46,715 nucleotides of DNA from the NCBI RefSeq assembly GCF_000622085.1, contig NZ_KK211396.1, forward strand, positions 52,374-99,088. Reading direction: 5' to 3'. The first letter of the stretch is position 1, and the number at the start of each line of letters is the position of its first letter. The notes beneath the pieces are model-generated. The model was not told the DNA's origin, did no database searches, and saw nothing but the letters and a program-made list of their open reading frames with translations. This DNA comes from Butyrivibrio proteoclasticus P6B7 (lineage in GTDB: Bacteria; Bacillota; Clostridia; Lachnospirales; Lachnospiraceae). The position numbers were made by a program, and so were the translations under genes. Shown piece after piece: positions 27,528 to 35,580 of this stretch.

Positions 27528-29213
27528 TCACCAGCTATTATCGTCATCAAATTCCACAAGTGTTGGATCCAATGGCTCCTCGTGCATTACTGTTGTCATG
27601 TAGTCACTGATGATCTTGCGGATCTCTTTTCTTGATACAGTACGCTTATCTGGAAGAGCGTGTGGAACCCAGATAGCATGAATGTCGCGCTTTCTGAACT
27701 CATCCTCGAATACGCCGTGGATTCCCTGCATTCCCTTACACTGAAGCTGGTCGTACATGATGACCATATCGCAGTTGAAGCGTTCCATGTAATCAAACAG
27801 TGACAGGATGTGCTCGTGACCACCAACGGCCATGGCTCTCATAGGAGCTTTCTCATTCATCCAGTTAAGGTCTTCAAGAGCGTGCTCGTAAGTATCTGTT
27901 CTAAGGTACTGGTCAAACATAAGAGAATCCATGTTGATGACACAGTTGATACCCCAGCAGTTATAAGCCCAAGTACACCAGTTGGAGTAGTACAATGGTG
28001 CACAGCTCCAGGCGATGGCACGGTGCCTTGTCTTAGGGAAGGTGATGATGTTCTTCTTAACAGTCTTGTTCATGATCTTGCGAACATGCTCATCACATTC
28101 GTGCCAGATAGGTCTGTCGCCGGCCTGAGAGTAGTAGATACGATAAAGAGCTTGAGCAACACCATTGATAGGATAGTTCTCGGTATTAGCTGCCACGTCC
28201 CATTTCTCCCACTCAAACTCGGTGAGCTTGTTAAAGGACTCAGCATATTTAACGTAGGTATCCCAGTCAAACTTAACACCATACTGCTCTTCGATGAATT
28301 TCCAGCAGCCCTCGATCTCTTTTTGCGCATGCTTCTGAACAAGAGGATCGTCATAGCGCATAGGCTGTGGAAGAGCATATAATGGGCGATTTAAGAACCA
28401 GTCCTGAAGCACGCTGGTGGCAACTGAGCCGTCACAGGCTTCGTTACTGGTAATCATTGTAGGTGCGTAGTCTGGATAATCGTCTTCGACGAAGAGTCCA
28501 TACTCGGCCTGACACATTGGACATGGATCTGATGGAAGTCCGATGGACTGGGCTGCGTCGATATATTTAAGAACAGTGTGGTTATTAACGTGCACTGAAA
28601 CGAAGTAGGTGATCATCTCAAGGGGCACATCAATAAGGTCCTGACGGAATGGGTAAAAGAAACTACCTCCTACTGTCTCGTTGTGGGCAATATGCTGTTT
28701 CCAATACTTGTTTTCCTTGCCACCGTGGAGCTTCTTATCAGCGATGAACATACGCTGGAACTGGCGGATAGTCTCACTTACCATACCGCGATAGTGCCAT
28801 GCTGAAGCTCGTAGTGCTTCGCCTCTCATACCTTCCATTCCTCTGTCGAACCAGTGCATAACAGAGAGATAGGTCTGACCCATCCAGCGATAGCGCCATA
28901 CACCCTTTGCAAAGTCCACAAGACTCTGAGGGCCGTCGCCGTACTTCACGATATCTGTTACCATGTGAGCGTAGTTGTAAAGCCATACCATGTTGAAGTA
29001 GTACATGGTATCCATAAAGCCACGCCACTCACGATGCTTGTATAATCCGGTATCGCCAACATAGAGATCGCCAAGGCGTCTCTCTTCATGGGGCTTACCA
29101 TTCCAGAAATCATTAAATGCCTTCTTTACATCACGGGGCTTTTCCTTATCTTCCGGACGCTTCTCCACAACGAAAAGCTCATGATATTTCTTTTTGAATT
29201 CAAATAGCTTCAC
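27528..29213 (-). CDS. 2-hydroxyacyl-CoA dehydratase/benzoyl-CoA reductase-type large subunit (B1)
   Basis: This 561-residue protein belongs to the HgdA/HgdB/BcrB-type superfamily. Likely iron-sulphur ligands are Cys231 (GLPSDPCPMC), Cys260 (ACDGSVA) and Cys492 (QCKGMQG). A ~200-residue N-terminal extension makes it longer than the usual ~380-430 residues. It shares GLPSDxCP, CDGSV, NCWGI, CKxM and the C-terminal end PxDPxLxxFxDDxxW with its paralogue at 32698. The GTG start at 29213 overlaps the stop of the partner gene (GTGA) after AAGGAGG, so the two are cotranslated. Known relatives use ATP-driven one-electron transfer to reduce or dehydrate acyl-CoA; the substrate here is unknown. Confidence 0.85.
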   Translation of the reverse strand: MKLFEFKKKYHELFVVEKRPEDKEKPRDVKKAFNDFWNGKPHEERRLGDLYVGDTGLYKHREWRGFMDTMYYFNMVWLYNYAHMVTDIVKYGDGPQSLVDFAKGVWRYRWMGQTYLSVMHWFDRGMEGMRGEALRASAWHYRGMVSETIRQFQRMFIADKKLHGGKENKYWKQHIAHNETVGGSFFYPFRQDLIDVPLEMITYFVSVHVNNHTVLKYIDAAQSIGLPSDPCPMCQAEYGLFVEDDYPDYAPTMITSNEACDGSVATSVLQDWFLNRPLYALPQPMRYDDPLVQKHAQKEIEGCWKFIEEQYGVKFDWDTYVKYAESFNKLTEFEWEKWDVAANTENYPINGVAQALYRIYYSQAGDRPIWHECDEHVRKIMNKTVKKNIITFPKTRHRAIAWSCAPLYYSNWCTWAYNCWGINCVINMDSLMFDQYLRTDTYEHALEDLNWMNEKAPMRAMAVGGHEHILSLFDYMERFNCDMVIMYDQLQCKGMQGIHGVFEDEFRKRDIHAIWVPHALPDKRTVSRKEIRKIISDYMTTVMHEEPLDPTLVEFDDDNSW

Positions 29214-30439
29214 GCTGTCGCCTCCTTCCTAGTGGAAGAATCATTTACACCTGTCTTACCACTTTGAATATTCTTAAGCTCGATACTTTCAACAAAGGCC
29301 TGGAATCTGGTTCTTAGCTGACCAACGGCGTTGTTGACGTATTCCTTTTCGATGGAGCAAACCGGAATGCCGTAGTCCTTAGGAAGTACCAGAGTATCGA
29401 TGGTACGCTCATAGCTCCAATACTCACAGAACTTCATCTGGGAAATGACGATTCCGTCTGCCTTGTATTCCTTGGCAATGGCCGCAAGCCTGTCCTTGCG
29501 TTCACGCATAACGTGCTGTTCCATGAAACGTGGGCAGTTGCTGGTTTCTAAGTAGTGGCGGGCAATTGCGTGGAGAGGAGTTTCTCCCTCTTTTACCACG
29601 ATCTCTTCACGACCTGGAAGAGAGCCGTAGCAGTGCCTGTCAGCCACAACCAAAGCGCCGCATTCCTCGATGAGCTTAACGAAGTTAGGATCATCCTCCT
29701 CGGAGCCTGCAAGAACTACCTTACATCTGTAGGTCTTTTTCTCATCAGGCTTACGGGTCTTAAGCTGCTCAGCGATGTCGCGGAGCTTATCTATTATCAG
29801 GTATTTAGGACAAACTAAAGTTGAAAGCATTATTATAGAGAACTCAGTTCCAGTAATGGTGGGCTCGTCAAGCTTACGGTAGCTGCCAATCTCAGTAATG
29901 AGGCGGCAGATTTCGTTGTGCTCTTTGATTGCCTGTAAAAGAGCTTCATCACTGGTGTCGATGTCAAAGTGTTCCTTTAATTTATCGAGAACATGGTGAC
30001 GTAATTGAGTTTCGTAGTGTTCAATGGAATTATCGTTCTTTTTGAATGGAACATCGGTGAACTCGCAGAAGAAATCAGGGTTCTTAATGATGTCCATAAG
30101 CTGAAGATGCTCCTGGAAGCGGCAGGTGACCGTACAGGTCTCAGTTGCCATCTGAGCATCAAGGAAATTGTAGCCTCCCTCGAGAGCGCGCTCTAACAAA
30201 CATCTGCCGTACATGCAGGTGCGGTTAGTCATGTAATATGTTGCCATTTCTGGAGAAGAACTACGAGGAGCGCGGAGACGTGCCGAAACGCAACCAGGAA
30301 GGTCTAATAAAACTTCCGGCATGAAATAGCAGGTATAGCCCAGAACGCGCTTGCCATCCGCTTTCGCCTGACGGATGAGCTCATTGTTGGCTTCCTGCAA
30401 AAGGTCTTCGAGCTCAAAGATGTGCACGAGATCTTTCAT
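29210..30439 (-). CDS. 2-hydroxyacyl-CoA dehydratase-type small subunit (A1)
   Basis: This 409-residue protein aligns without gaps through residue ~380 with its paralogue at 31502. Eight cysteines are at identical positions in both: 37, 50, 75, 102, 178, 270, 302 and 338. Cys75, Cys102 and Cys338 (MKFCEYW) match the three ligand positions of HgdA/HgdB-type subunits; the other five are extra. The C-terminal GQLRTRFQAFVE motif is typical of the family. It is the first gene of the leftward operon and overlaps B1 by 4 bp. The extra invariant cysteines make an unusual cluster possible, for example a double cubane as in double-cubane cluster proteins. Confidence 0.87.
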   Translation of the reverse strand: MKDLVHIFELEDLLQEANNELIRQAKADGKRVLGYTCYFMPEVLLDLPGCVSARLRAPRSSSPEMATYYMTNRTCMYGRCLLERALEGGYNFLDAQMATETCTVTCRFQEHLQLMDIIKNPDFFCEFTDVPFKKNDNSIEHYETQLRHHVLDKLKEHFDIDTSDEALLQAIKEHNEICRLITEIGSYRKLDEPTITGTEFSIIMLSTLVCPKYLIIDKLRDIAEQLKTRKPDEKKTYRCKVVLAGSEEDDPNFVKLIEECGALVVADRHCYGSLPGREEIVVKEGETPLHAIARHYLETSNCPRFMEQHVMRERKDRLAAIAKEYKADGIVISQMKFCEYWSYERTIDTLVLPKDYGIPVCSIEKEYVNNAVGQLRTRFQAFVESIELKNIQSGKTGVNDSSTRKEATA

Positions 30440-30718
30440 ATGAAATTTACCCCCATCATAAACTTGTCGATACCAAAATGTCCGGTGATTCCCCAGTATC
30501 GATCATTCGCCATAAGAAAAAAACGCAGTACGGACCCTATTCCGTACACATAATTAATGATAGCATATTTTTTTGGAAACTAAAGAGGAAGTTTCGAATT
30601 TTTGTGGGAATATTTTTGTAATTAAGTATAGGATTAATAAAGAAAATGAATTACAATATCTATGGGGATTCATTTTAATTGGCAACATATTCTTATTACG
30701 TTTTTGGGGGAGATAGTA
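30440..30718. promoter_or_regulatory. Divergent control region of the mirrored dehydratase-like operons
   Basis: This ~280 bp A+T-rich region drives both operons. It contains a perfect 20 bp inverted repeat with arms GTACGGA and TCCGTAC around CCCTAT (30528-30547), and a second pair TCGATAC/GTATCGA (30467-30473 and 30496-30502). Both lie nearer the leftward gene. They are candidate operators, but no regulator gene in the cluster matches them. The promoters themselves were not resolved. Confidence 0.55.
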
Positions 30719-31480
30719 ATGGGAAACCATACTAAGATCGTTGCGCTCACTGGAAAGGGAGGAGTTGGCAAGACTTCTCTTTCTGCGTCTATCGTGCGCA
30801 TTCTTACAGAAAACTATCCGGATTCTAAAATTCTAGCTATAGATGCTGATCCTGCTGTGGGATTGTCTGTTGCCCTTGGCGTTAAGCCAGAGCACACACT
30901 TGATGAAATCAGGAAAAAGATGACTGAGGACGTGGCAGACAAGCTTAAGGAGGCTCAGGATATTCTGGCGGAAGCTAAATTCCAGCTTTATGATTCCATG
31001 ATTGAAAAAGACGGTTTTGCCTTTCTGGCCATTGGTCGCCCGGAAGCGGCAGGCTGTTATTGTGCTATCAACACATATCTTAGAAAAGTTATTGAGATGC
31101 TGGTGGATGACTTCGACTACGTGGTCATTGACGGAGAGGCTGGCATCGAGCAGATTAACAGAAGAGTTCTTGAAAAGGTCACACACCTTGTCTGCGTTTC
31201 TGATCAAAGCCGCAAGGGACTTCAGATTATCGAGACCATCAAGAACGTGGCAGATGAGCTTGTTATGTATGACAAGATCGGTCTTGTGGTGAACAGAGCG
31301 CCACTTCCAGATAAGGTAAAAGAAAAAGAGATTGGAGGAGTGCCTGTGGTGGCGGTAATTCCACAGGATGATGCCATGACCGAGAACGACATCGAGGGCA
31401 GGAGCGTATTTGAACTCGATGACAGTGCCATTGTTTTAAATGGAGCAAGACAGGCCTTGCGGGGCCTTGGGCTGATATAA
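30719..31480 (+). CDS. CooC-type MinD-like ATPase, metal-insertion factor
   Basis: This 253-residue ATPase has the deviant Walker A GKGGVGKTS at 12-20, IDADPAVGLSVALG after strand 2, and GRPEAAGCYCAIN with a Cys113-x-Cys115 pair. In CooC, the nickel-insertion ATPase of CO dehydrogenase, this CxC binds metal between subunits. The start is ATG 30719 after GGGGGAGA; upstream in-frame codons are rejected. It is the first gene of the rightward operon, 21 bp before the A2 subunit. Its expected job is ATP-driven metal or cluster insertion into a protein of this locus. No CO dehydrogenase is visible in the window. Confidence 0.88.
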   Translation: MGNHTKIVALTGKGGVGKTSLSASIVRILTENYPDSKILAIDADPAVGLSVALGVKPEHTLDEIRKKMTEDVADKLKEAQDILAEAKFQLYDSMIEKDGFAFLAIGRPEAAGCYCAINTYLRKVIEMLVDDFDYVVIDGEAGIEQINRRVLEKVTHLVCVSDQSRKGLQIIETIKNVADELVMYDKIGLVVNRAPLPDKVKEKEIGGVPVVAVIPQDDAMTENDIEGRSVFELDDSAIVLNGARQALRGLGLI

Positions 31481-31501
31481 GGCAGCAGAAGGGAGGAAGA
31501 C

Positions 31502-32698
31502 TTGCAGGACTTAAAGTACATGATTACCTTTGAAAAGATGCTGGAAGATGCACAGAATTCATTGGTAAAAGATGCGCAGGAAGAGGGCAAGTATGCGATT
31601 GGCTACACCTGTTACCACATGCCGGAAGTTCTTTTGAACGTGGATAACTGCTTCTCAGTGAGAATGAGAGCCCCAAGGGTAGGTTCCATCGATATTTCCA
31701 CATATTATATGTCCAACTACACCTGCGAATTTGCCAGATCTCTACTGGAGAATGGCATAGAAGGAGGCTACGGCTTTCTTGACGGTATTGCCGGCGTTGA
31801 TGCCTGCTCTGCCATGAACAGGTGCTATGAGCATCTGGAAATCCTTAAGTGTAACGAAAAACCCCATTTTTTCGTGACACATACGGATGTTCCATACAAG
31901 GTTGAAGAGTATAACTTCGATCAGGTTGCTACACAGATGCGCCTTCGACTTCTTGATGTTATGCATGAAAAGCTGGGTACTGACGTATCCGACGATGCCA
32001 TCAGGAAAGCGGTAAAAGAGCATAACGAGATGTGCCGTATAATTACTGAGATCGGAGAATTCAGAAAGGAAGAGAATCCAAGGATAACAGGCTACGAGTT
32101 CCATGTTATCTGTCTTGTAAGCTATTGCAGTCCTACAAGTAAGATTCTTCCGATGCTTCGCGAGACCTTAGAAGAGCTTAAGACCAGGAAACCGGACGAA
32201 AAGCCTTGGTTTAGAGCAAGGGTAGTGGTAGTTGGATCTGAAGTTGATGATCTTAACTTTACAAGACTTCTTGAGGAGTCTGGAGCAATGGTGGTGGCTG
32301 ACAGATACTGCTATGGCTCATTCCCTGGAAGAGAAGAGATCGTTCTTAATGACGATGAAGATGTAGTAAGGCAGATCGCAAGGCATTACATGCTGACAAG
32401 CGAGTGCCCAAGATACATGGCGGAGGAGAAGGTTCAGCAGAGAAAGGATACAGTGGATAAGCTGGCAAAAGAGTTTAAGGCTGACGGCGTTATCTACGAG
32501 CAGATCAAGTACTGCGATTTCTGGGCCTTTGAAAGACCTCTTGCAAGCCATATCATGACTGAAGAGTATGGCTGGCCTACACTTTCCATCGACAGGTCCT
32601 ACAACGTTCACAATTCCGGACAGCTAAGGACCAGATTCCAGGCCTTTGTTGAGGCGCTGGAGATCAAGAAGATCAGAAAGCTAAGGGAGGTAATGTGA
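31502..32698 (+). CDS. 2-hydroxyacyl-CoA dehydratase-type small subunit (A2)
   Basis: This 398-residue paralogue of A1 keeps all eight invariant cysteines (37, 50, 75, 102, 178, 270, 302 and 338), plus YTCYxMPEVLL near the N-terminus and GQLRTRFQAFVE near the C-terminus. The start is TTG 31502, because GGGAGGA lies 4-5 bases upstream; the next ATG (31520) is too far from that site. Its end touches the B2 start (stop and start share ...ATGTGATG). It should pair with B2 as the catalytic heterodimer and be powered by the activator at 34584. Confidence 0.87.
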   Translation: MQDLKYMITFEKMLEDAQNSLVKDAQEEGKYAIGYTCYHMPEVLLNVDNCFSVRMRAPRVGSIDISTYYMSNYTCEFARSLLENGIEGGYGFLDGIAGVDACSAMNRCYEHLEILKCNEKPHFFVTHTDVPYKVEEYNFDQVATQMRLRLLDVMHEKLGTDVSDDAIRKAVKEHNEMCRIITEIGEFRKEENPRITGYEFHVICLVSYCSPTSKILPMLRETLEELKTRKPDEKPWFRARVVVVGSEVDDLNFTRLLEESGAMVVADRYCYGSFPGREEIVLNDDEDVVRQIARHYMLTSECPRYMAEEKVQQRKDTVDKLAKEFKADGVIYEQIKYCDFWAFERPLASHIMTEEYGWPTLSIDRSYNVHNSGQLRTRFQAFVEALEIKKIRKLREVM

Positions 32699-34473
32699 TG
32701 AAATACATTGATCCCAAGAATTTTAGATTAAAAGACAATATAGATTGGAAGGCCCAGGCTGAGAATATGAAGGAAATCGCCGGAATCGTAGGCGATATCA
32801 TCAAGGAGACGGACTTTAAAGAGGTGGCAAAGTCCATGGGTAAGGACGCAAAGGGCATCAAGAAGCGTCTGAACCATGAGCTTAATCTCCTTAAGCAGAT
32901 GTCTCCAGACGAGGTAAAAGATCTTGTGCTTAACGGCGAGAAACAGCTTGGTAAGCTATACGCATCAGGCAAGATGGCTACAGTCCGCCGTGAGTGGCGA
33001 GGCGTAAAGGACACAGGCGTTGACTTCTACGAGTGGATGAGGATGTGGGGAATGCTCCTTGCAACCTTCTCCAAGGACCTGGTTCCAGCCATGATGGGCG
33101 CTGTGCACTACAGATGGATGATCTCATACTTCTGCTGTCACTCCTTCATGGATAAGAACACACTGGGACTTCGCGGAAGAGCCCTTAAGATGCACCACGA
33201 ACTGATCTACGCAATATTCAGATATGTTGCAGAGAACCTGGTGCTCCTTATGAAGGCAGATGAAAAGGTTGGTAATAGTAAAGAGCTCTCTAAGAAGATA
33301 GTTCTTTTTGATGAAATGACAATGTCCCAGATCATGGCAGGCTTCCCTGACCTGATTGGAATACCTTATCAGCTGATGCCGGTATTTCTTTTATCAGAGA
33401 TTGATCAGCTGGCCTGCATGCCGTATATCGATGCTGTTGAGTCCTACGGACTTCCATCGGATACCTGTCCTGTTCCATCCTCTGAGTGCGGAGCAGCAGT
33501 TGTGGACGCCCTTCCTCACATGGGAGCATGCTTTATTTCAAGCTCAATGCCTTGTGATGGTTCAGTAATGGCGTCATCCTACACTGGACGTAGGTTCAAG
33601 GATCTTCCTACATATCACCTGGCTTTCCCAGTTAGATATGAGGACGAATCCATCATGGATGCGGCGGTAAAAGATATCCAGGGCTGCATTAAGTTCATCG
33701 AGGAAAACACCGGTGCAAAGTGGAACTGGGATGCGTATTTCGCAGCAATGAAGCGCTTTAACATGGAAACCAAGTACGAGCTTAATAAGTGGGAGATCAA
33801 CCAGACTCCTAATCCACAGCTTATCGGTCCTTGTTACGAGCTCTTTAGAAAGTGGAACTACGAAATGGACGGCGGCCTTGATCCTAGAATCATTTCTACC
33901 TTCAAGAAGGTGGATAAGATCATGATGAAGGCCTATGAGCAAAAGGATGAGCCTTGGCGTGGCAAGATGAAGTACAGAGCTTTGGTTTGGTCAATTCCAG
34001 CTCACTACTATGCTAACTTCTCCAACTGGATGGCGAACTGTTGGGGAGTAGATATCCTGGTTGAGATGGAGTCACTGAACTTCACCAAGCCGCTGGAAAC
34101 AGAGAACAAAGACGAGGCCTTTAAGGATCTGGCAAGACTCTATGAGCGAATGGTTATGAGAAGACATACCAATGGCGGATATGATCACGTTGTAACCGAG
34201 CTCTGGAGACAGTGTGAACTGTGGAACGTGGATTTCGTTCTTATGTACCAGCATGTTTCCTGTAAGAATATGGCTACTGTACAAGGTCTTTTTGAAGATC
34301 AGGCTCGTGAGAGGGGAATCAAGCTCCTGTGGGTAAGCCACGATCTTATGGATCCTAGAACGGTTTCCAGAAAAGATATGAGGGCGACGGTTAACGAGTT
34401 CATGAGAACAGTAATGAAGGCTGAGCCAGTGGATCCATCACTGGAAGACTTTGAGGATGACACCACCTGGTGA
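32698..34473 (+). CDS. 2-hydroxyacyl-CoA dehydratase/benzoyl-CoA reductase-type large subunit (B2)
   Basis: This 591-residue paralogue of B1 has likely ligand cysteines at about 257 (GLPSDTCP), 286 (PCDGSV) and 522 (SCKNMAT), and further shared cysteines at about 330 and 448 (NCWGV). It ends in EDFEDDTTW, matching the B1 tail. The N-terminal ~230 residues extend beyond the standard family length and are more divergent from B1 than the rest. The ATG at 32698 follows AAGGGAGG by seven bases and is preferred over the GTG at 32695. It overlaps the A2 stop by one base. Confidence 0.85.
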   Translation: MKYIDPKNFRLKDNIDWKAQAENMKEIAGIVGDIIKETDFKEVAKSMGKDAKGIKKRLNHELNLLKQMSPDEVKDLVLNGEKQLGKLYASGKMATVRREWRGVKDTGVDFYEWMRMWGMLLATFSKDLVPAMMGAVHYRWMISYFCCHSFMDKNTLGLRGRALKMHHELIYAIFRYVAENLVLLMKADEKVGNSKELSKKIVLFDEMTMSQIMAGFPDLIGIPYQLMPVFLLSEIDQLACMPYIDAVESYGLPSDTCPVPSSECGAAVVDALPHMGACFISSSMPCDGSVMASSYTGRRFKDLPTYHLAFPVRYEDESIMDAAVKDIQGCIKFIEENTGAKWNWDAYFAAMKRFNMETKYELNKWEINQTPNPQLIGPCYELFRKWNYEMDGGLDPRIISTFKKVDKIMMKAYEQKDEPWRGKMKYRALVWSIPAHYYANFSNWMANCWGVDILVEMESLNFTKPLETENKDEAFKDLARLYERMVMRRHTNGGYDHVVTELWRQCELWNVDFVLMYQHVSCKNMATVQGLFEDQARERGIKLLWVSHDLMDPRTVSRKDMRATVNEFMRTVMKAEPVDPSLEDFEDDTTW

Positions 34474-34493
34474 TTTACAAATGGCTGTAGCAT

Positions 34494-34514
34494 GGCGAGA
34501 GCGAAGCGGAGCAA
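34494..34514. repeat. GC-rich word after B2, similar to one downstream of B1
   Basis: GGCGAGAGCGAAGCGGAGCA lies 21 bp after the B2 stop; a similar sequence occurs in reverse orientation at 27443-27462, which is downstream of B1 in its own reading direction. The gap 34474-34583 shows no other signal apart from the ribosome site of the activator gene. Confidence 0.45.
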
Positions 34515-34583
34515 TTCGTATTATCACCACTAATTACAAACAACAGCAACATAAAACATTCAGACTATATGAAGGGGGACAAT

Positions 34584-35378
34584 ATGAAATATTTTGGCGG
34601 ATGTGATGTAGGATCTACCTACACAAAAGCGGTTATTATCGACGAAAATGGCAAGATGGTGGCTAACACCACCTTAAAGAGTAAGATCATTGCTCAGGAA
34701 TCAGCAGAGATGGCAATGAAAGAGGTTATTGGACAGGTCGAGGGATTAAACAGCTCCAAGGACCTTACATATCTCATTGGTACAGGTTACGGACGTAACA
34801 AGGTGCCTTTTGCAGATGAGAACATATCCGAGATTTCCTGCCACGCCATGGGTGTTCACGTAACTAATCCAAGCGTAAAGGCTATCATCGATATCGGTGG
34901 ACAGGACGTTAAGGGTATTGCCATCGATACAGATGGAACAGTTAAGAACTTTGCTATGAATGATAAGTGCGCTGCCGGAACAGGACGTTTCTTTGAGGCT
35001 ATGGCACGAAGCTTTGAGATGTCTTTAGAGGATTTCTCCAAGCTGTCTCTTAAGGCTAAGAACGTTATTCCTATCACTGCTCAGTGTACCGTATTTGCTG
35101 AGTCTGAGGTTATCACTCTTGTTGGTGAAGGAAAGCCTATGGACGAGATTGCAGCAGGTATCGAAATGGCTGTTGCCAAGAGATGCTTTGTTATGAGTAA
35201 GAAGGCTGGCGCTACAGATTCCATCACTCTTACCGGCGGATGTGCTAAGAATGATGGTCTTAAGGCTGCTATCGAGCAGGTTCTTAAGCTTAAGGTAGTT
35301 GAGCTCTCAATTGACCCTCAGCTTATGGGTGCCCTGGGAGCAGCAGAATATGCGAGACAGAAAGGCCTTGCCAGATAA
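34584..35378 (+). CDS. ATP-dependent activator of dehydratase-type enzymes (HgdC/BadF-type)
   Basis: This 264-residue ASKHA-fold ATPase has the ATP-binding signatures CDVGSTYTKAV at the N-terminus and IDIGGQDVKG at about 102-111. Cys129 (NDKCAAGTGRF) and Cys168 (TAQCTVFAES) are the two residues that, in each half of the homodimer, hold one bridging [4Fe-4S] cluster. It injects electrons into the dehydratase-type enzyme with ATP hydrolysis. The start is ATG 34584, four bases after AAGGGGGAC. It is the only activator in the window, so it may serve both A/B pairs. Confidence 0.95.
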   Translation: MKYFGGCDVGSTYTKAVIIDENGKMVANTTLKSKIIAQESAEMAMKEVIGQVEGLNSSKDLTYLIGTGYGRNKVPFADENISEISCHAMGVHVTNPSVKAIIDIGGQDVKGIAIDTDGTVKNFAMNDKCAAGTGRFFEAMARSFEMSLEDFSKLSLKAKNVIPITAQCTVFAESEVITLVGEGKPMDEIAAGIEMAVAKRCFVMSKKAGATDSITLTGGCAKNDGLKAAIEQVLKLKVVELSIDPQLMGALGAAEYARQKGLAR

Positions 35379-35395
35379 GGAAAGGAAAAAGCTAT

Positions 35396-35563
35396 ATGGG
35401 TAAAGTACTTAAAGTAATAGGTACGATCATTAAAGTGTTGACGATCATCACTGGGATTTTGTTTGTTATATATTTCTGGAATCTGGACCAGAAGCTGATG
35501 GGCTGGCTTTACACCATAGTCAACAAGATTTTTGACAAAAAGAAAGCAGACATCAGATTCTGA
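35396..35563 (+). CDS. Small single-helix membrane protein, paralogue of 27101-27328
   Basis: This 55-residue protein begins MGKVLKVIGTIIKV and has one membrane helix containing GILFVIYFWNLDQK, then a lysine-rich tail (DKKKADIRF). The GILFxxxFxxLDxK core matches the leftward copy. It lies 17 bp after the activator stop with an AAGGAAAGG ribosome site, and the next gene starts 18 bp later. The presence of one copy in each operon half argues that it is a real structural part of the system rather than a chance frame. Confidence 0.7.
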   Translation: MGKVLKVIGTIIKVLTIITGILFVIYFWNLDQKLMGWLYTIVNKIFDKKKADIRF

Positions 35564-35580
35564 CCGGGGTAACTTGCTAG

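Noticed and set aside
27810..28382. 190-codon plus-strand frame
   Set aside because: It is antisense to the B1 subunit, where cysteine motifs conserved with B2 fix the coding strand.
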